Program-made: the position numbers and the translations under genes
The notes under the pieces: generated by a model
Seen by the model: the letters and a program-made list of their open reading frames with translations, nothing else
What the model was told of the DNA's origin: nothing
Databases searched by the model: none
Shown: positions 51,666 to 62,285 of the stretch, piece after piece
Layout of the letters: each line of letters opens with the position of its first letter
Numbering within the stretch: position 1 is the first letter of the stretch
Assembly: GCA_009760855.2 (NCBI GenBank)
Contig: WPIO01000151.1
Location: 648,501-712,500 of the forward strand
Source: Cristatella mucedo
Taxonomy: Eukaryota > Bryozoa > Phylactolaemata > Cristatellidae
Reading direction: 5' to 3'
Length of the DNA stretch: 64,000 bases

Positions 51666-52250
51666 TGTCTTCTTAATATTGTTAATATTACTATTTATTC
51701 CTTTGAACAGTGTCTGGCAAAGTTTGCACATCTTCAAAGCCGGATACTTTATACTGTGACCTCTCTTTAAGGAATGACTAATACGGTCGTGCAGATATAT
51801 CTTACACTAAGAAAATACTTATCAAATGCAGAAATCTTACTCTGCACTTATCTGTGTTACTACAGCAAAATGTACATAGAAAATCTTGCCTGTGCCAGCA
51901 AGCCGGAAGAAATCAGGGAACAGGTCATTGAGAGTGTTGTTTTTTTTACCTGACAAGACAACTTAAGTGACAGTATGCATTGATTGCAACCAATATTCTT
52001 TCCTTTAACGGATGCAATCTTCTGTTGGCATTAGCTCGCCTGAAGTTCATAAAAACTGGAATAGTTCAGAAGTTATCTTGACTCCCAGTATGCTTAATTT
52101 GACCAAACCAGCACCATGAATAAATGTAGCTCTGAGTAAGATAGTGCTGATGCTTTTCAGGTATTTGTGCACTCTTCTCACACTTCTTAGACTTGTAGTT
52201 ATATTATCTTGAAATCTTGAAAAGAATTGCCTAACCAGTTAAATATGTAT
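51666..52250. other. No recognised feature
   Basis: AT-rich sequence between two LINE-A copies, with no gene seen. Confidence 0.45.
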
Positions 52251-52254
52251 TTGC

Positions 52255-52845
52255 TTTCAGCTGGTGCAAAACTCTGCAGCTGGGCTTGTCTGTCGTGAGC
52301 GGCGCAGTTGCCACATCGCGCCACTTCTCGCCGACCTGCACAAGCTCCCACTCAAGCAACACATCGACTTCAAGGTTCTGTCACTCACTTTTAGGTCCCT
52401 TCACTCTTTGGCTCCAGCCTACCAATCAGATCTACTCCCTCATCAGGCTATGCATTGTAGCACCTGCTTTTCGGACTCTAATCGTTTGCCAATACCTCGT
52501 ACGAACCTCAAATCCTGTGGAGACCCCGCCTTAAGTTCGTATGCTCCCAAAGCCTGGAACTCATTTTTGACATGCGTCACCACATCCCCTGACTTGACTA
52601 GATTTAAAAAGAAACTAAAAGCATTATCTATTTATCGCAGTATTTAGTGTGTCCATGTAATTCGTACTTTGTGTGCTTACACGTGCTGATCCTGTGTATG
52701 TCACCTCTAATCAAGTTATGCTTGTTGTCGTTAAGTATGCTACCACTAACCACCCGATCATGCTTCCTTTGCAGCAAATGTAGTGTCTAGAAAGAAATTG
52801 AGTTCTCTGAGGGTGCTATAAGAAATCTATTATTATTATATAATG
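52255..52845 (+). mobile_element. LINE-A 3' fragment
   Basis: It encodes QNSAAGLVCRERRSCHIAPL to SYAPKAWNSFLTCVTTSPDL, then the 3' UTR and (TTA)n tail. It is one of the better-preserved C-termini. Confidence 0.9.
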
Positions 52846-53024
52846 TCTTACTAATTCACTCACTAATGTCGATTGCTTCAATTGCGTTTGTTCTGGGTAT
52901 TGTTTAGGTTGTAGCCAGTCTCCGAGGACTTAAGTATATCTATCCCCTCTTTCTTTCTCTCACCTTCTCTCACCTCCCATCTCACTTTCTTCTATCTCTT
53001 AATATATCTATCTAATGTAAACGT

Positions 53025-53120
53025 TAGCTGATTCGACAGCCTCATTTATAGCATCTAAAGAGCCTTATCAGCTATCACCCCTGCTTTAAATGGGCCAATC
53101 AAGTATTGCCTACCGCTGGA
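53025..53120 (-). mobile_element. Diverged SINE1 tail
   Basis: The plus strand reads TTAGCTGATTCGACAGCCTC then GCTATCACCCCTGC, the reverse of the SINE1 3' half. Confidence 0.6.
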
Positions 53121-53159
53121 CTTCAACCGACGATCTGGGTCTTAAAGTGCACTTGCCTG

Positions 53160-53160
<1 letters not shown>

Positions 53161-53234
<74 letters not shown>
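53161..53234. repeat. (CT)n microsatellite
   Basis: A pure CT run follows SINE1-like sequence, as at 45953. Confidence 0.97.
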
Positions 53235-53237
<3 letters not shown>

Positions 53238-53239
53238 TC

Positions 53240-54323
53240 TGCCAGTCTTTTTCTTCCATTCTCTCTTTGTCTCGCTCTTTTCTTTTCTCTCTCTCTCACT
53301 CTCTCTGTATCATGTCAATGCAGCTAAGTTAATTAGTAAATTAATAGATTTTTTAATTCAGAACTTTTCAAAACTTACCAGACTAAAATCAGTAATGAAC
53401 TCCTGCAGTTGTATGCAAGTTGAGCTGAACAAACATTTGAAATTTCACGTTGCAAAAGATCCAAAAGCATTGGCCGAGTTATAGAATTGATAAGGTACAA
53501 ATCTGTGCTGTAATTGAAGCTGTTTAAAATTCACACGCGACGAACGTGTACCTTGATGTACCAAGGTTCAACAAATTGGGTCGTACAAGTCAACGGTCAA
53601 CAAGTCGTAGATGATGCAGAGATCGGGAAAAAATTCTCTTTTTTGATATGTTGCTTTCGGTTTACGTCAGAGTTAGATGTGGAGGTCGCTTGATCGTCCT
53701 TTTATTGCTTTCCCTTCGCGTATAATTAGTCAAAACTTCGGATCTCATTTATTGCATGTTTGTCTTTTGAAAGGTACCCCAAAAAATAATTCGATTTTTG
53801 AGCCAATCTTCTTGGTGTTTTCTCGACATCTAACCTTACAGCGCCTGCCAAAACTTACCTGAATTGGGAAGTCAGTGGCATTATCGAGCCTTGCTGATCA
53901 GCAGTGCAAAGGGACGGCTTAATGGCAGTGCTGTGCTCTGCTGCTGCAAAATGGCGGCTCCGCGTTCTGCTGCTGCAAAATGGCAGCGCTGTGCTCTGCC
54001 TGTCGTACCAAGCTTTTCCACAAATCCATTTATGCCGCCCCTCCCCGCCTCACCCTAGTGACACGCATCCTCTTACCCCGCGGTGGCCTTGCCTTGATGC
54101 CGCTCGCGCCTTTGCAGGAGTGACGGCGCAGAGCTTCCGGCTCGTTCGGCTCCTCCGTGTCTCGAGGCACGTCTGAGCGTGTGTCACGTGTGCGTGTCAC
54201 GTGTGAGCAGCAAGACTCGACAGGCGGCTGCCGCCGCAGCCGAGCCGCCGGCTCTCGCGGTGGCATCGCTGCTGACCCAGCGAAAGCTTTCCTGCTGTCG
54301 CTAGCTACACCAGCTCTGGCTTC
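53240..54323. other. Upstream region of the membrane-protein gene
   Basis: AT-rich to about 53.8 kb, then sharply GC-rich. Two near-identical ATGGCGGC-type blocks occur near 53940-53995 (CTGCTGCAAAATGGC repeated). An upstream exon or promoter may lie here, but none can be fixed. Confidence 0.4.
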
Positions 54324-56507
54324 ATGACGCCGGCGGTAGCGGGGCTGCAACTGCCGTCCGACTATGGCTCAGTGGCCGTCGACACCTCAGACGCTGCTGC
54401 AACGTCACTGCTGCCGACTCTGCCCGAGATGCCGGCAGCAGGCGGCATCGGTGGCGGCGCCGTGCACTGCGCCTGGCTCGGATACTTTGGCTTCGAGTCG
54501 TCATGGGCGCTCGAGCCGGGGCAGCAGCAGCTCCGCTTCGCCGCCGGCGCCCAGTACTCGGGCGCGTGGCAGGCGCACCAGTACCTCTTTGGCGCCCTGT
54601 TCGCGCTGATCGCAGCGCACGCGCTGGTGGCACTGCCGCACCTGTGGCGGCGCCGCCACTTGCTCAGCCGCCCCAGCTTCGCTCTGCTGACTGGCGGCGT
54701 CGGCGCCGCGGCGTGCCTGCGAGCCGCCGAGCTGCTGCTCGACGCGAGCGATTCGGCGTGCGATGGCGGCAGTCCGCCTCCGTCGGCGCTTCGCGTCGTC
54801 CGCTCGCTGCTCGGCTCGCTCGTCTTTCCGGCGCTGGTCTCGTGTGCCAGCGCCCTGGTCGCCGCCGTGGTGCGCTCGTCGGGCGTCGCGGCTCGGCACG
54901 ACTCGCGCGCCATCGCTCGCGCCGCGCCCTGCGTCGTGTCGCTCCACCTGGCGCTGGCACTCATCGCGCCGCCGACGGCCTTCTTCTTTGCCGGCGCGCG
55001 GCCGCTGCTTTTTGCCCAGCGCATCTTCACGGCCTTTTGGGGCCTCTTCCTGTGGCTGTCGTACGCCGCCCTATTCCGCGATGTGCGCGAGCGTGCCGCC
55101 CTTCGGCAGCTCAATGCCAGCCGCGAGCTGTCCAAGAGCATGGGCCTGTCGTCGAAGCATGCCGCGCGGCGGCAGAAGCTGACGCTCGTGCTCGGCGTGC
55201 ATGGCACCATGTGCGCGCTCTGCTGCATGCTCGTCCTGTGCGCGCTCGAGACGTACCAGCTAGTCCAGCCCGCCCTGCCCGACGGCGGCGGCAGCTCGCT
55301 GTACGCCGCCGCCGGCGGCTGGCGCTGGTGGGCGGCACAGACGAGCTGCCGGCTCGCGGAGGCCGCCGTCTGCCTGTCGCTGAGCTACGTCGCCTTGCTG
55401 CCGTTTCGCGGTGCAGCAGCGCCCGTTACGGCTTCGGCCGCAGCGGAGGCGGTGGCCGCAGCCTCCGCGCCGTCGAGTGCCGGCCAGTCGCGCCGCGCCA
55501 CTGGCAGCGGCGGCCGGCGCGTGCGCGGCACGTCGGCTCGCTGCCGAGAAGCGTGCTGCTTCTACTGCTCGCCGTGCACGCAGCACTGCAGCGGCGACGA
55601 GAGCAACGAGTATCTCATATCCGTGGCCGGCTGGACGCACGCTCGCGACGACGACGCCGACGGGGACGGCGGCGACGGCCTCGGTCTGCATCAGGTCAAG
55701 CGGCAGGAGTCGACCAAGTCGGACTTGTACCCGCTGCATCTCGTCACGCACAACGGTGACGGCGTGGCCTCCGCTGCTCTGGCGGCGGCGACTGCCGCCG
55801 CTGCGTCGTCCGGCCGTGGCGGCCTCCCGAGTAGCGGAAGCGGAGGGACCGGAAGCACGGCCATGCTCTATGCCGAGCGCGGCAAGCTGTCATGGAAGCA
55901 CCACGTCGGCCCGGCGCCGCCGACGGGGGCAAGTCCCGGCGTTGCCGGCTCTAACGATTGCGCGGCGGCGGCGAGCGAGGGCTTCGCTAGCGACATCTCG
56001 TTCTGCGAGAACCCACACTACTATCACAGCACCACGGACGTCAGCCAGCAGCCCACGCTGAAAGTCGAGCGAGACTTGGCGGTCGCCTATGCAGATCTGC
56101 AGTGCCGCAGCCCTGCAGCGGCAGCAGCCGTCGCTGCGGCTGCTGCCGCTTCGGCCGCTGCAGCCGCCGAAGCGGCCTCGGTGGCCGAAGCGAAGCGCAG
56201 CTCGTCGTCTCAGGCTTCTGCTTCTTTCTATGGTGGACAGCCGCCCGAGCCCGCTGCGGCTGCTGCACCCTGTGTGCCTTCGGCTGCTGCAGCCGAATCG
56301 CCATCGCTTACCCCGCAGCGAGTGCTTCGCCGGGCCTCACCGGGCAGGGCTCGTAACGCAGCCGAAGTCCAGTGTCTGCTGGCCGTTAGACGCAGCAGCG
56401 AGTGTGACGATGACTCTGGCGACGATGACGACGACGACGACATAAGCGAGCTCAGCGTCCACGTCGAAGACGGGCAGTGCGAAGCAGAGGTCGAGGCGCA
56501 CGTGTGA
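54324..56507 (+). CDS. PRRT3/PRRT4-like multi-pass membrane protein, 727 codons
   Basis: Seven hydrophobic segments lie at about residues 85-106, 118-140, 158-184, 201-223, 233-253, 287-315 and 340-362. Their layout and sequence (WQAHQYLFGALFALIAAHAL, LLFAQRIFTAFWGLFLWLSY) resemble the proline-rich transmembrane PRRT3/PRRT4 family. A Cys cluster (CCFYCSPCTQHC, about 411-422), suited to palmitoylation, follows the membrane domain. A low-complexity Gly/Ala/Ser tail, poly-Ala near 590-640 and an acidic end (SECDDDSGDDDDDDD) come after that. The ATG at 54324 is the first in frame after a TGA 39 bases upstream. A CCCAG just before it could be a splice acceptor, so coding might begin in an earlier exon. 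Codons are extremely GC-rich, unlike FANCD2, and create long false frames on both strands. Its role is unknown to me. Confidence 0.72.
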   Translation: MTPAVAGLQLPSDYGSVAVDTSDAAATSLLPTLPEMPAAGGIGGGAVHCAWLGYFGFESSWALEPGQQQLRFAAGAQYSGAWQAHQYLFGALFALIAAHALVALPHLWRRRHLLSRPSFALLTGGVGAAACLRAAELLLDASDSACDGGSPPPSALRVVRSLLGSLVFPALVSCASALVAAVVRSSGVAARHDSRAIARAAPCVVSLHLALALIAPPTAFFFAGARPLLFAQRIFTAFWGLFLWLSYAALFRDVRERAALRQLNASRELSKSMGLSSKHAARRQKLTLVLGVHGTMCALCCMLVLCALETYQLVQPALPDGGGSSLYAAAGGWRWWAAQTSCRLAEAAVCLSLSYVALLPFRGAAAPVTASAAAEAVAAASAPSSAGQSRRATGSGGRRVRGTSARCREACCFYCSPCTQHCSGDESNEYLISVAGWTHARDDDADGDGGDGLGLHQVKRQESTKSDLYPLHLVTHNGDGVASAALAAATAAAASSGRGGLPSSGSGGTGSTAMLYAERGKLSWKHHVGPAPPTGASPGVAGSNDCAAAASEGFASDISFCENPHYYHSTTDVSQQPTLKVERDLAVAYADLQCRSPAAAAAVAAAAAASAAAAAEAASVAEAKRSSSSQASASFYGGQPPEPAAAAAPCVPSAAAAESPSLTPQRVLRRASPGRARNAAEVQCLLAVRRSSECDDDSGDDDDDDDISELSVHVEDGQCEAEVEAHV

Positions 56508-56904
56508 TACTGGTCGGTGCCAAAGCCGGGGCAGCAACCGCCTGCTCGAATAGTTAGACATTGATAGTTTTTGTTTGTTTTTTTACTACTCCGGCTGCTT
56601 CTTCCTCTGAGGGCTTGCAGCATTTTTCGTCACGTTTAGAGTATCGTCGCCTGCCGGACCAGCTAGTGTTTTAGGGACCCGCTACGAGTGGATTATCTTC
56701 TCGACGCAGGCTCGGGTGCCCGGCGTTTTGAGAAGCAACCGAAGCGTGCAGTTGCCGGTGCCCGAATCGTAGCTGTATCGAATCGTAGTAGCCATTAAAC
56801 CAACGGCTATTCTGTACCTGTGCTTGTCCAGATGTGCTCTCGCTTGCTAGCAGCAACGAAGAATTGCCTTGCCTGTGACATCTACCATAGATACTAAAAA
56901 ATAC
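56508..56904. other. 3' UTR and flank of the membrane-protein gene
   Basis: A T-rich stretch at 56566-56582 is followed by an ATTAAA at about 56795, which could act as a polyadenylation signal. No AATAAA is seen in the first 300 bases. Confidence 0.4.
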
Positions 56905-57072
56905 TCGCCGATTTAACAGCCACTTTTGTATAGCGACAGAAAAACCTTTACAGCGATCACCACCGCTTGCAGCCAGCTGCGATAAAGAATCGCCCACCGC
57001 AGGATTCGAACCCCCAACCTCGGGACCGAGGTCGTGGAAAGCAACCGCCTTACCTAGTGTGCCATCACGGCA
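56905..57072 (-). mobile_element. SINE1 copy
   Basis: The full structure is present on minus, including the B box GAGGTTGGGGGTTCGAATCC and the CAAAAGTGGCTGTTAAATCG tail. It lies just beyond the membrane-protein gene. Confidence 0.9.
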
Positions 57073-57670
57073 CACCAATAGATGTTTGACTTACTGTTTT
57101 CTGCATCATTGGCAAGCACTCTCTAGTGCTCCTCGGTGGTCGAACCCAAGTCAAGCCGTCTACGTGTTGGTTGTATTCAGCTTCGGGAGCGAGAGGGCAT
57201 TGAAAATTCAAGCGGCTGGGTGATAAGGTTGAGCGAAGCTTGGCTTCGGGAAGGGCACAGGCAAGATGAATGGGCGAGCGAGCTCTCTGACTTGGGAGAA
57301 AATATGTTTGTATTTGGTTGGCAGGCAGCTACGTACAGTTGGCTCTGACAGAGCACCTGTGGCAGTAGGAAAATGTTAGTGCAGCGTTCGCCTTGTTTGG
57401 GCCAACGCTTGAGAATCGAACCAGCAAGCGACACTCCAGCCATTCGCAGAAATCGTCTATCTAATCTCTGTTAAAAAGGCAGGTTGAATTGTGAGGTCCT
57501 GTTATTATCTCCTTGTCTTCCTTGCTTTTGTTTAAGATTCTCGATGAGACTTTCGTTACGCACAACTTGTTCGTGCATGGACAATAATTAAAAAGTAAAA
57601 TTACGTTCGGGATGCAAGCGAAGCTCTCCTCGGTGGGAGGGACCGTTGATATTTTAGGCAACAACTAGGA
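57073..57670. other. No recognised feature
   Basis: Nothing was recognised apart from short open frames. Confidence 0.45.
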
Positions 57671-58095
57671 CCTCCCGGCCTTGGTCCTGCTCGATCTGTC
57701 CTCAGCATACAGCACTATTGATCCCAACTTCCCATTTGAATGCTTGTGGACCGTCTGATAATTCTTTCTCTTAAAGACCACTGGAAACAGAAGCTTTTGC
57801 TCTGCAGGTCCGAGAGTGTGGAACTCACTGCCACAATTCTTACGCAATGACAACTATTCTCCTGCTGCCGACTATGGCACATCCTTTCCAGCCGTCCTGA
57901 GCTGCTACTTCAACGCTACTCATTATCTCAATTGCTCTCCCCACTCAGCTATGCGTTTCACTTTCTCTTTGTTTCGTGAGATGAAGTTTGTTGGCTACTG
58001 AAAGCCGCTTAGGCTGTGAGTTCGCAATGCAAACAAAACTCCCATGCGTAGCACCCACATAGTCATTGTGGAGTCACAGACGGAGATTCATAAAT
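57671..58095 (+). mobile_element. LINE-B, internally deleted copy
   Basis: It starts with RT motif A (LLDLSSAYSTIDP) at about 57690 and jumps within about 60 bases to the C-terminal region (TLRPLETEA-like, then VWNSLPQFLRNDNYSPAADY). It then runs to the 3' terminus. About 900 bases of the element are missing. Confidence 0.82.
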
Positions 58096-58795
58096 AGTAC
58101 ATACTTGCATACATGCATGCATAATGCTCTTGTGAGATTTGAATCGTGCATGTTCCATTGTGTCGGCGTCATGCAGTGGTCAAGCCTCATCTAGTAGGCC
58201 AGTCGTCCGTTGAGCTTTACAAAAGTCTGTTGTCTGCACATGGCTGCTCTCCGTTAATACGGAGCCCGTGGGACTGCAATTCAGGCTCGTGTTGCTTCTG
58301 TGCCGATGCTGGCTGTACTTGTCATTCAAGCCATCGCGGTCTGCTGCATCGATCGATAAAGTGAACGCCTGGTGTTGGACGTTAGGTCTGAGATGTCGGT
58401 CGGTAGATCTCCTTGAGCTAGACTATGACAAAACAGCTCTTAATTAGAAAACCCTAAACATGCAGCTCGAGTAAGTGCCTTGGCTCTAATTGGCTGTGCC
58501 TTACTTACAGCGCCCACCATGGTCACGTGCTCGTAATTTAGGAATCTCTTATTATCTTAGCAGACGATTGCTTGACGCTTACAAGTTTTATTCAGAAGAC
58601 GGCCTCGGCAGCATTCAGTCACCATGTGCGGTCGCCGTCAGACTAGGGACTACTGACCTCAGTGGCTGGCTCATGACATAGTTTGCTCCCTGGTCCTGTC
58701 TTGACTGGCAACTTCAATTCAGTATTCGCAGGCTGCCTCCTAATAAGTCACTGAGCCTCGGCCGCCGGTGATGAATATAGCTGCATGTGTGGTTA
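58096..58795. other. No recognised feature
   Basis: Intergenic sequence with no gene or known repeat recognised. Confidence 0.45.
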
Positions 58796-58799
58796 GTAA

Positions 58800-59245
58800 G
58801 AAATCCGGAAAAATAAGTCGCTGGTTTTCTTTGCGAAAGGAGCTGCAATAGCTCCCGGCTGAACAGCAAATACAGAGCATTCTTATTCTGACCTACAAGA
58901 TCCCCCACCCGTGCATTGGGTCCTTATTTAATTCATTTATATAGCGCCCTAAGAGAACTTAATCTCTATTCAGGCGCTTCACATATGCCTCGGGGCTCGA
59001 GCCCACGACCTCAGTCAGACCTTGGTCGGAGCGAGCACCTTAACCGCTAGACCAAACCAGCTCGATACTTGCTGAACTTCTGCACAAGTTTCAGACTCCT
59101 CAGGACAATTACTGAAGAGTCGTTGGATATAGAAGCACTTGGTTTGCAAGTCCTCGACTATTTAGCTCACTTCCACGATTCTTGGGCACTGACGTCTTCT
59201 CTGCACCTGCACTGCTGACCCTGGCTCATTCTTTTTAGTAAAAAA
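58800..59245 (+). mobile_element. LINE-B fragment split by SINE2
   Basis: LINE-B matches at 58845-58923 (CAAATACAGAGCATTCTTAT) and resumes at about 59060 (CTTGCTGAACTTCTGCACAA) with the next codons of the same element. Confidence 0.72.
58925..59058 (-). mobile_element. SINE2 nested in LINE-B
   Basis: On plus it shows GAGAACTTAATCTCTATTCA, then GGGGCTCGAGCCCACGACCT and GAGCACCTTAACCGCTAGAC. This is a complete copy in reverse. Confidence 0.88.
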
Positions 59246-59411
59246 TAAAGGTTAGCTACATCAACAGGCCGACCGTTCAACGCGGGTAGGGACTAGCTAC
59301 TCGCCGAGTCGGGAACTGGCTTCTGTCCGTACTTGCACTCAGCTAAACAAATTCCATCAAGCAAGATAGCAGTCCTCTCAGCTTCGCCTGTGCACCGGTG
59401 ATCTTTCTTTG

Positions 59412-59970
59412 CTTGTGAGCCGCGATGGCACATTAGGTAAGACGGTTGCTTTTCACGACCTCTGTTCCGAGGTCGTGGGTTCGAGTCCTGCGGTAGACGA
59501 TTCTGTATAGCCGCTGCAAGCGTTGGCGATAGCCGTAAAGGCTCTGTGGTTTGTGGTTCTCTCTGCATGACTCAGATCGCTGGGAACGCCGGCACATTGC
59601 CGGTTCAGGCAGACCGGTAGTGCCCTAAACCACCCCAGGGTCTAACAGCTGGTGGCTGTGGCCTGGGGACAGGCCGGCGCCCAGCTGTGATCTGGCGGCT
59701 GTGGTTTATCCACAGGCCGGCTTTGTCCTCCCGCCAACTCGCGGGATGAGTTTTGCCTGGGAGGGAGTGGGGGCAGAGGAGGGAACGCCAACCTGGGAGA
59801 GAGCAGGGTGTCAGGGGGAGCGCTGCAGGTGCACGCGAGAATATACGTTCCTGCGAACCAGCTTCGGTTTTCTGCCTGCTTCCGCGTACGTACTCAGTTG
59901 GATGAGCATTGTTTAATTTACAAGCTCTTCTGTCGCTATGCAAAAGAGGTCGTTAAATCAGCTAGTGTTT
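59412..59970 (+). mobile_element. SINE1 copy split by a solo LTR
   Basis: The 5' part (59412-59544) ends GCCGTAAAGGCTC. The 3' part (59923-59970) restarts AGCTCTTCTGTCGCTATGCA and ends GTTAAATCAGCTAGTG. Removing the middle restores a normal SINE1. Confidence 0.9.
59545..59922 (+). mobile_element. Probable solo LTR, 378 bp
   Basis: The insert begins TGTGG and ends TTACA, giving the TGT..ACA termini expected of an LTR. It is flanked by a 4-bp duplication GCTC (5 bp if one mismatch is allowed, GGCTC/AGCTC). It has no coding capacity, is moderately GC-rich and has a TATA-like GAATATACG near 59848. This fits the remnant of a Ty3/gypsy- or BEL-type element after LTR-LTR recombination. Orientation is not determined with certainty. 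A non-autonomous DNA transposon is the alternative. Confidence 0.68.
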
Positions 59971-60059
59971 TTTGGCTTTTTGTGCTTACCTATGCATTAT
60001 TCCGTGAATGTTTATGTAGCTGAGTTCACGGGTGGTGGCCTATTCCCACTACAGCCCCC

Positions 60060-62285
60060 TGCGATGAACATGACACTCAGGAGTGCTCTTGACAAGCATG
60101 CTCCCGTTCGCTCTATCCGTGTTCAAAGTCGTCGAGATTGCTTTCAATTTACAAAAAAACTCCTTAAGATGCGCCGTGTTAAGCGCAGGCTGGAACGTCG
60201 TTTCAAGAAATCGGGGTCTGAGGCAGACCTAGTCAATTTTAAAGACTTCCTTCGAGTTTACACCCGAAAGCTTAAAAAAGCCAGGGCTTCTTTTTTCATT
60301 AGAAAACTGAATTCCTGCCAGTCGGACACTAAACAGATTTATAAGACAGTAAACCATTTACTGGCCAATGCTGTCAGGTCTGACTCCCCAGATATTAAGG
60401 GCTCAGCCGAAAAGTTTTCAGCCTTCTTTACTGAAAAAATTGTGCACATTCGTGCCTCTATTAAGCCCCCTCCGACCAAAGCAATCGCCGTTCCTCAACC
60501 TGTGACCTTTCTTAAAAGGTTCTCTGATGTTTCTGCCTGTGATGTGGCTGCCTTAATAAGGTCTAGCAAAAAGAGCTTGTCTCCTGAAGACCCTATACCT
60601 TCATCTCTGTGGTCTTCACTTGCAGACCAACTTAGCCCTGCCATAACCAAGATTGTTAATGCTTCTTTGGGAAAAGGGGTCGTCCCCAAGTCCTTCAAAT
60701 CGGCAATCGTTAGACCTATTCTTAAAAAGCCTGGATTAGACACAGAGGTCCTAGCAAACTATCGTCCAGTTTCCCTTCTTCCGTTCTTATCAAAGATTCT
60801 TGAAAAAATTGTTGCTAAGCAGCTAGTTGAACATATGGAAAATAATGGAATGTCAGAAACATTTCAATCAGGTTTCAAGAGGCAGCACTCTACTGAAACT
60901 GCTCTCCTCCGTGTTAACAATGACATTCTACGTGGCAACGACGACGGGAATGTCACTGCCCTAGCTCTGCTAGATCTGTCTGCTGCCTTCGACACCATTG
61001 ATCACGAAGTTCTGCTTGAACGATTGAGAACAACGATCGGTCTGGCAGACGAAGCACTGGCGTGGTTTAAATCATACTTGTCTGATCGTGTTCAATCCGT
61101 GTCGTGTGGGGGTCAGGTCTCAGACATGAGAAGGGTCACCTGTGGAGTCCCTCAAGGGTCTGTACTTGGTCCCTTGCTGTTCTCTATTTATACGCAACCT
61201 CTGGGAAAAGTGATTTAGGCCCATGGAATAGGATATCACTTCTATGCTGACGATACTCAGTTGTATTTGTCATTTAAACCGTCGGAATCTGCTGCAGCAA
61301 CTGAGAAACTGAATGCTTGCCTTGCCGATATTCGATCATGGATGTCGGAAAACTTCCTGAAATTAAATGACGATAAAACCGAACTGCTTCTAATAGGACA
61401 CCCTAAGCGTGTGGCTGGATTAAAAGGCTTTGCTGTTCTAATAGGTGATGCTATTGTGCGACCTTCACCACATGCTCGTAATCTAGGTGTCGTGTTCGAC
61501 AGCTGCCTCAATTTCAAAAGCTTCATTCAGAAGACTGCCTCTACAGCTAGCCATCACATCCGATCCCTATCCAAGATTAGAAGCTGTCTCCCACAGTGGC
61601 TTGTAAAAAATTTAACTAGCTCTTTGTTCTGTCTCGGCTTGATTATTGTAATTCCCTTTTGGCTGGGCTGCCAAAGAAAGCAACTAGACCACTGCAGCTG
61701 ACTATGAATATGGCTGCAAGGCTGGTCTTCAAGTCCCAGCGGTTTGAGCACGTGTCGCCTTTGCTGAAAGAGCTAGGATGGTTGCCGTTTGAGCAAAGGA
61801 TACAGAGCAAAGTTCTTACGCTGACCCACAAGGCCCGCCACGGCTTGGCTCCTTCGTACCTAGCTGAACTGCTGCATCAGTTTCAGCCTGTTCGCGCCCT
61901 CAGGTCCTGTGTGGACAATAAATTAGCTGTCCCATCCCTCCGCTTAAAGACAGTTGGCGACAGAAGCTTTAGCTCTGCAGGTCCTAGACTGTGGAATTCG
62001 CTTCCACAATTCTTACGCAACGACAACTACTCTCCTACTGCCTACTATGGCACATCTTTTTCAGCGGTCCTGAGCTGCTACTTCCACGCTACTCACTACC
62101 TCAACTGCTCTTCTGACTCTGCTATGCTTGCCACTTTCTCTTTGTTGAGTGAGACGAGGTCTGTTGGCTACCGAATGCGTACAGAAAGCCGCTTAGGCTG
62201 TGAGTGCGCTATACAAAACTCTCCTGCGTAACACCCACATGGTCTTTATGACTTTGTGGAGTTACTGACGGAGATACATACATGC
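60060..62285 (+). mobile_element. LINE-B, best copy: reverse transcriptase to 3' end
   Basis: The 5' end is truncated, with no endonuclease. The RT contains NYRPVSLLPFLSKILEKIVA, FQSGFKRQHSTETALLRVNN, LLDLSAAFDTIDHEVLLERL, GVPQGSVLGPLLFSIYT and FYADDTQLYLSF, so all key motifs including YADD are intact. Only two lesions are seen: a TAG at 61216-61218 just before the YADD block, and a one-base deletion near 61624 (CTCTTTGTTC versus CTCTTTAGTTC in the 34.5 kb copy). The C-terminal domain then continues to RLGCECAIQNSPA and a normal stop. The 3' end is GTGGAGTTACTGACGGAGAT. Confidence 0.93.

Noticed and set aside
54362-56061. Overlapping long frames within the membrane-protein gene (288 codons on minus, 418 codons on plus)
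   Set aside because: High GC content removes stop codons in all frames. Only the 727-codon frame has membrane segments and family resemblance.
59545-59922. A gene in the 59.6-59.9 kb segment
   Set aside because: Its boundaries, termini and flanking duplication mark it as an inserted element, and the short frames lack homology.
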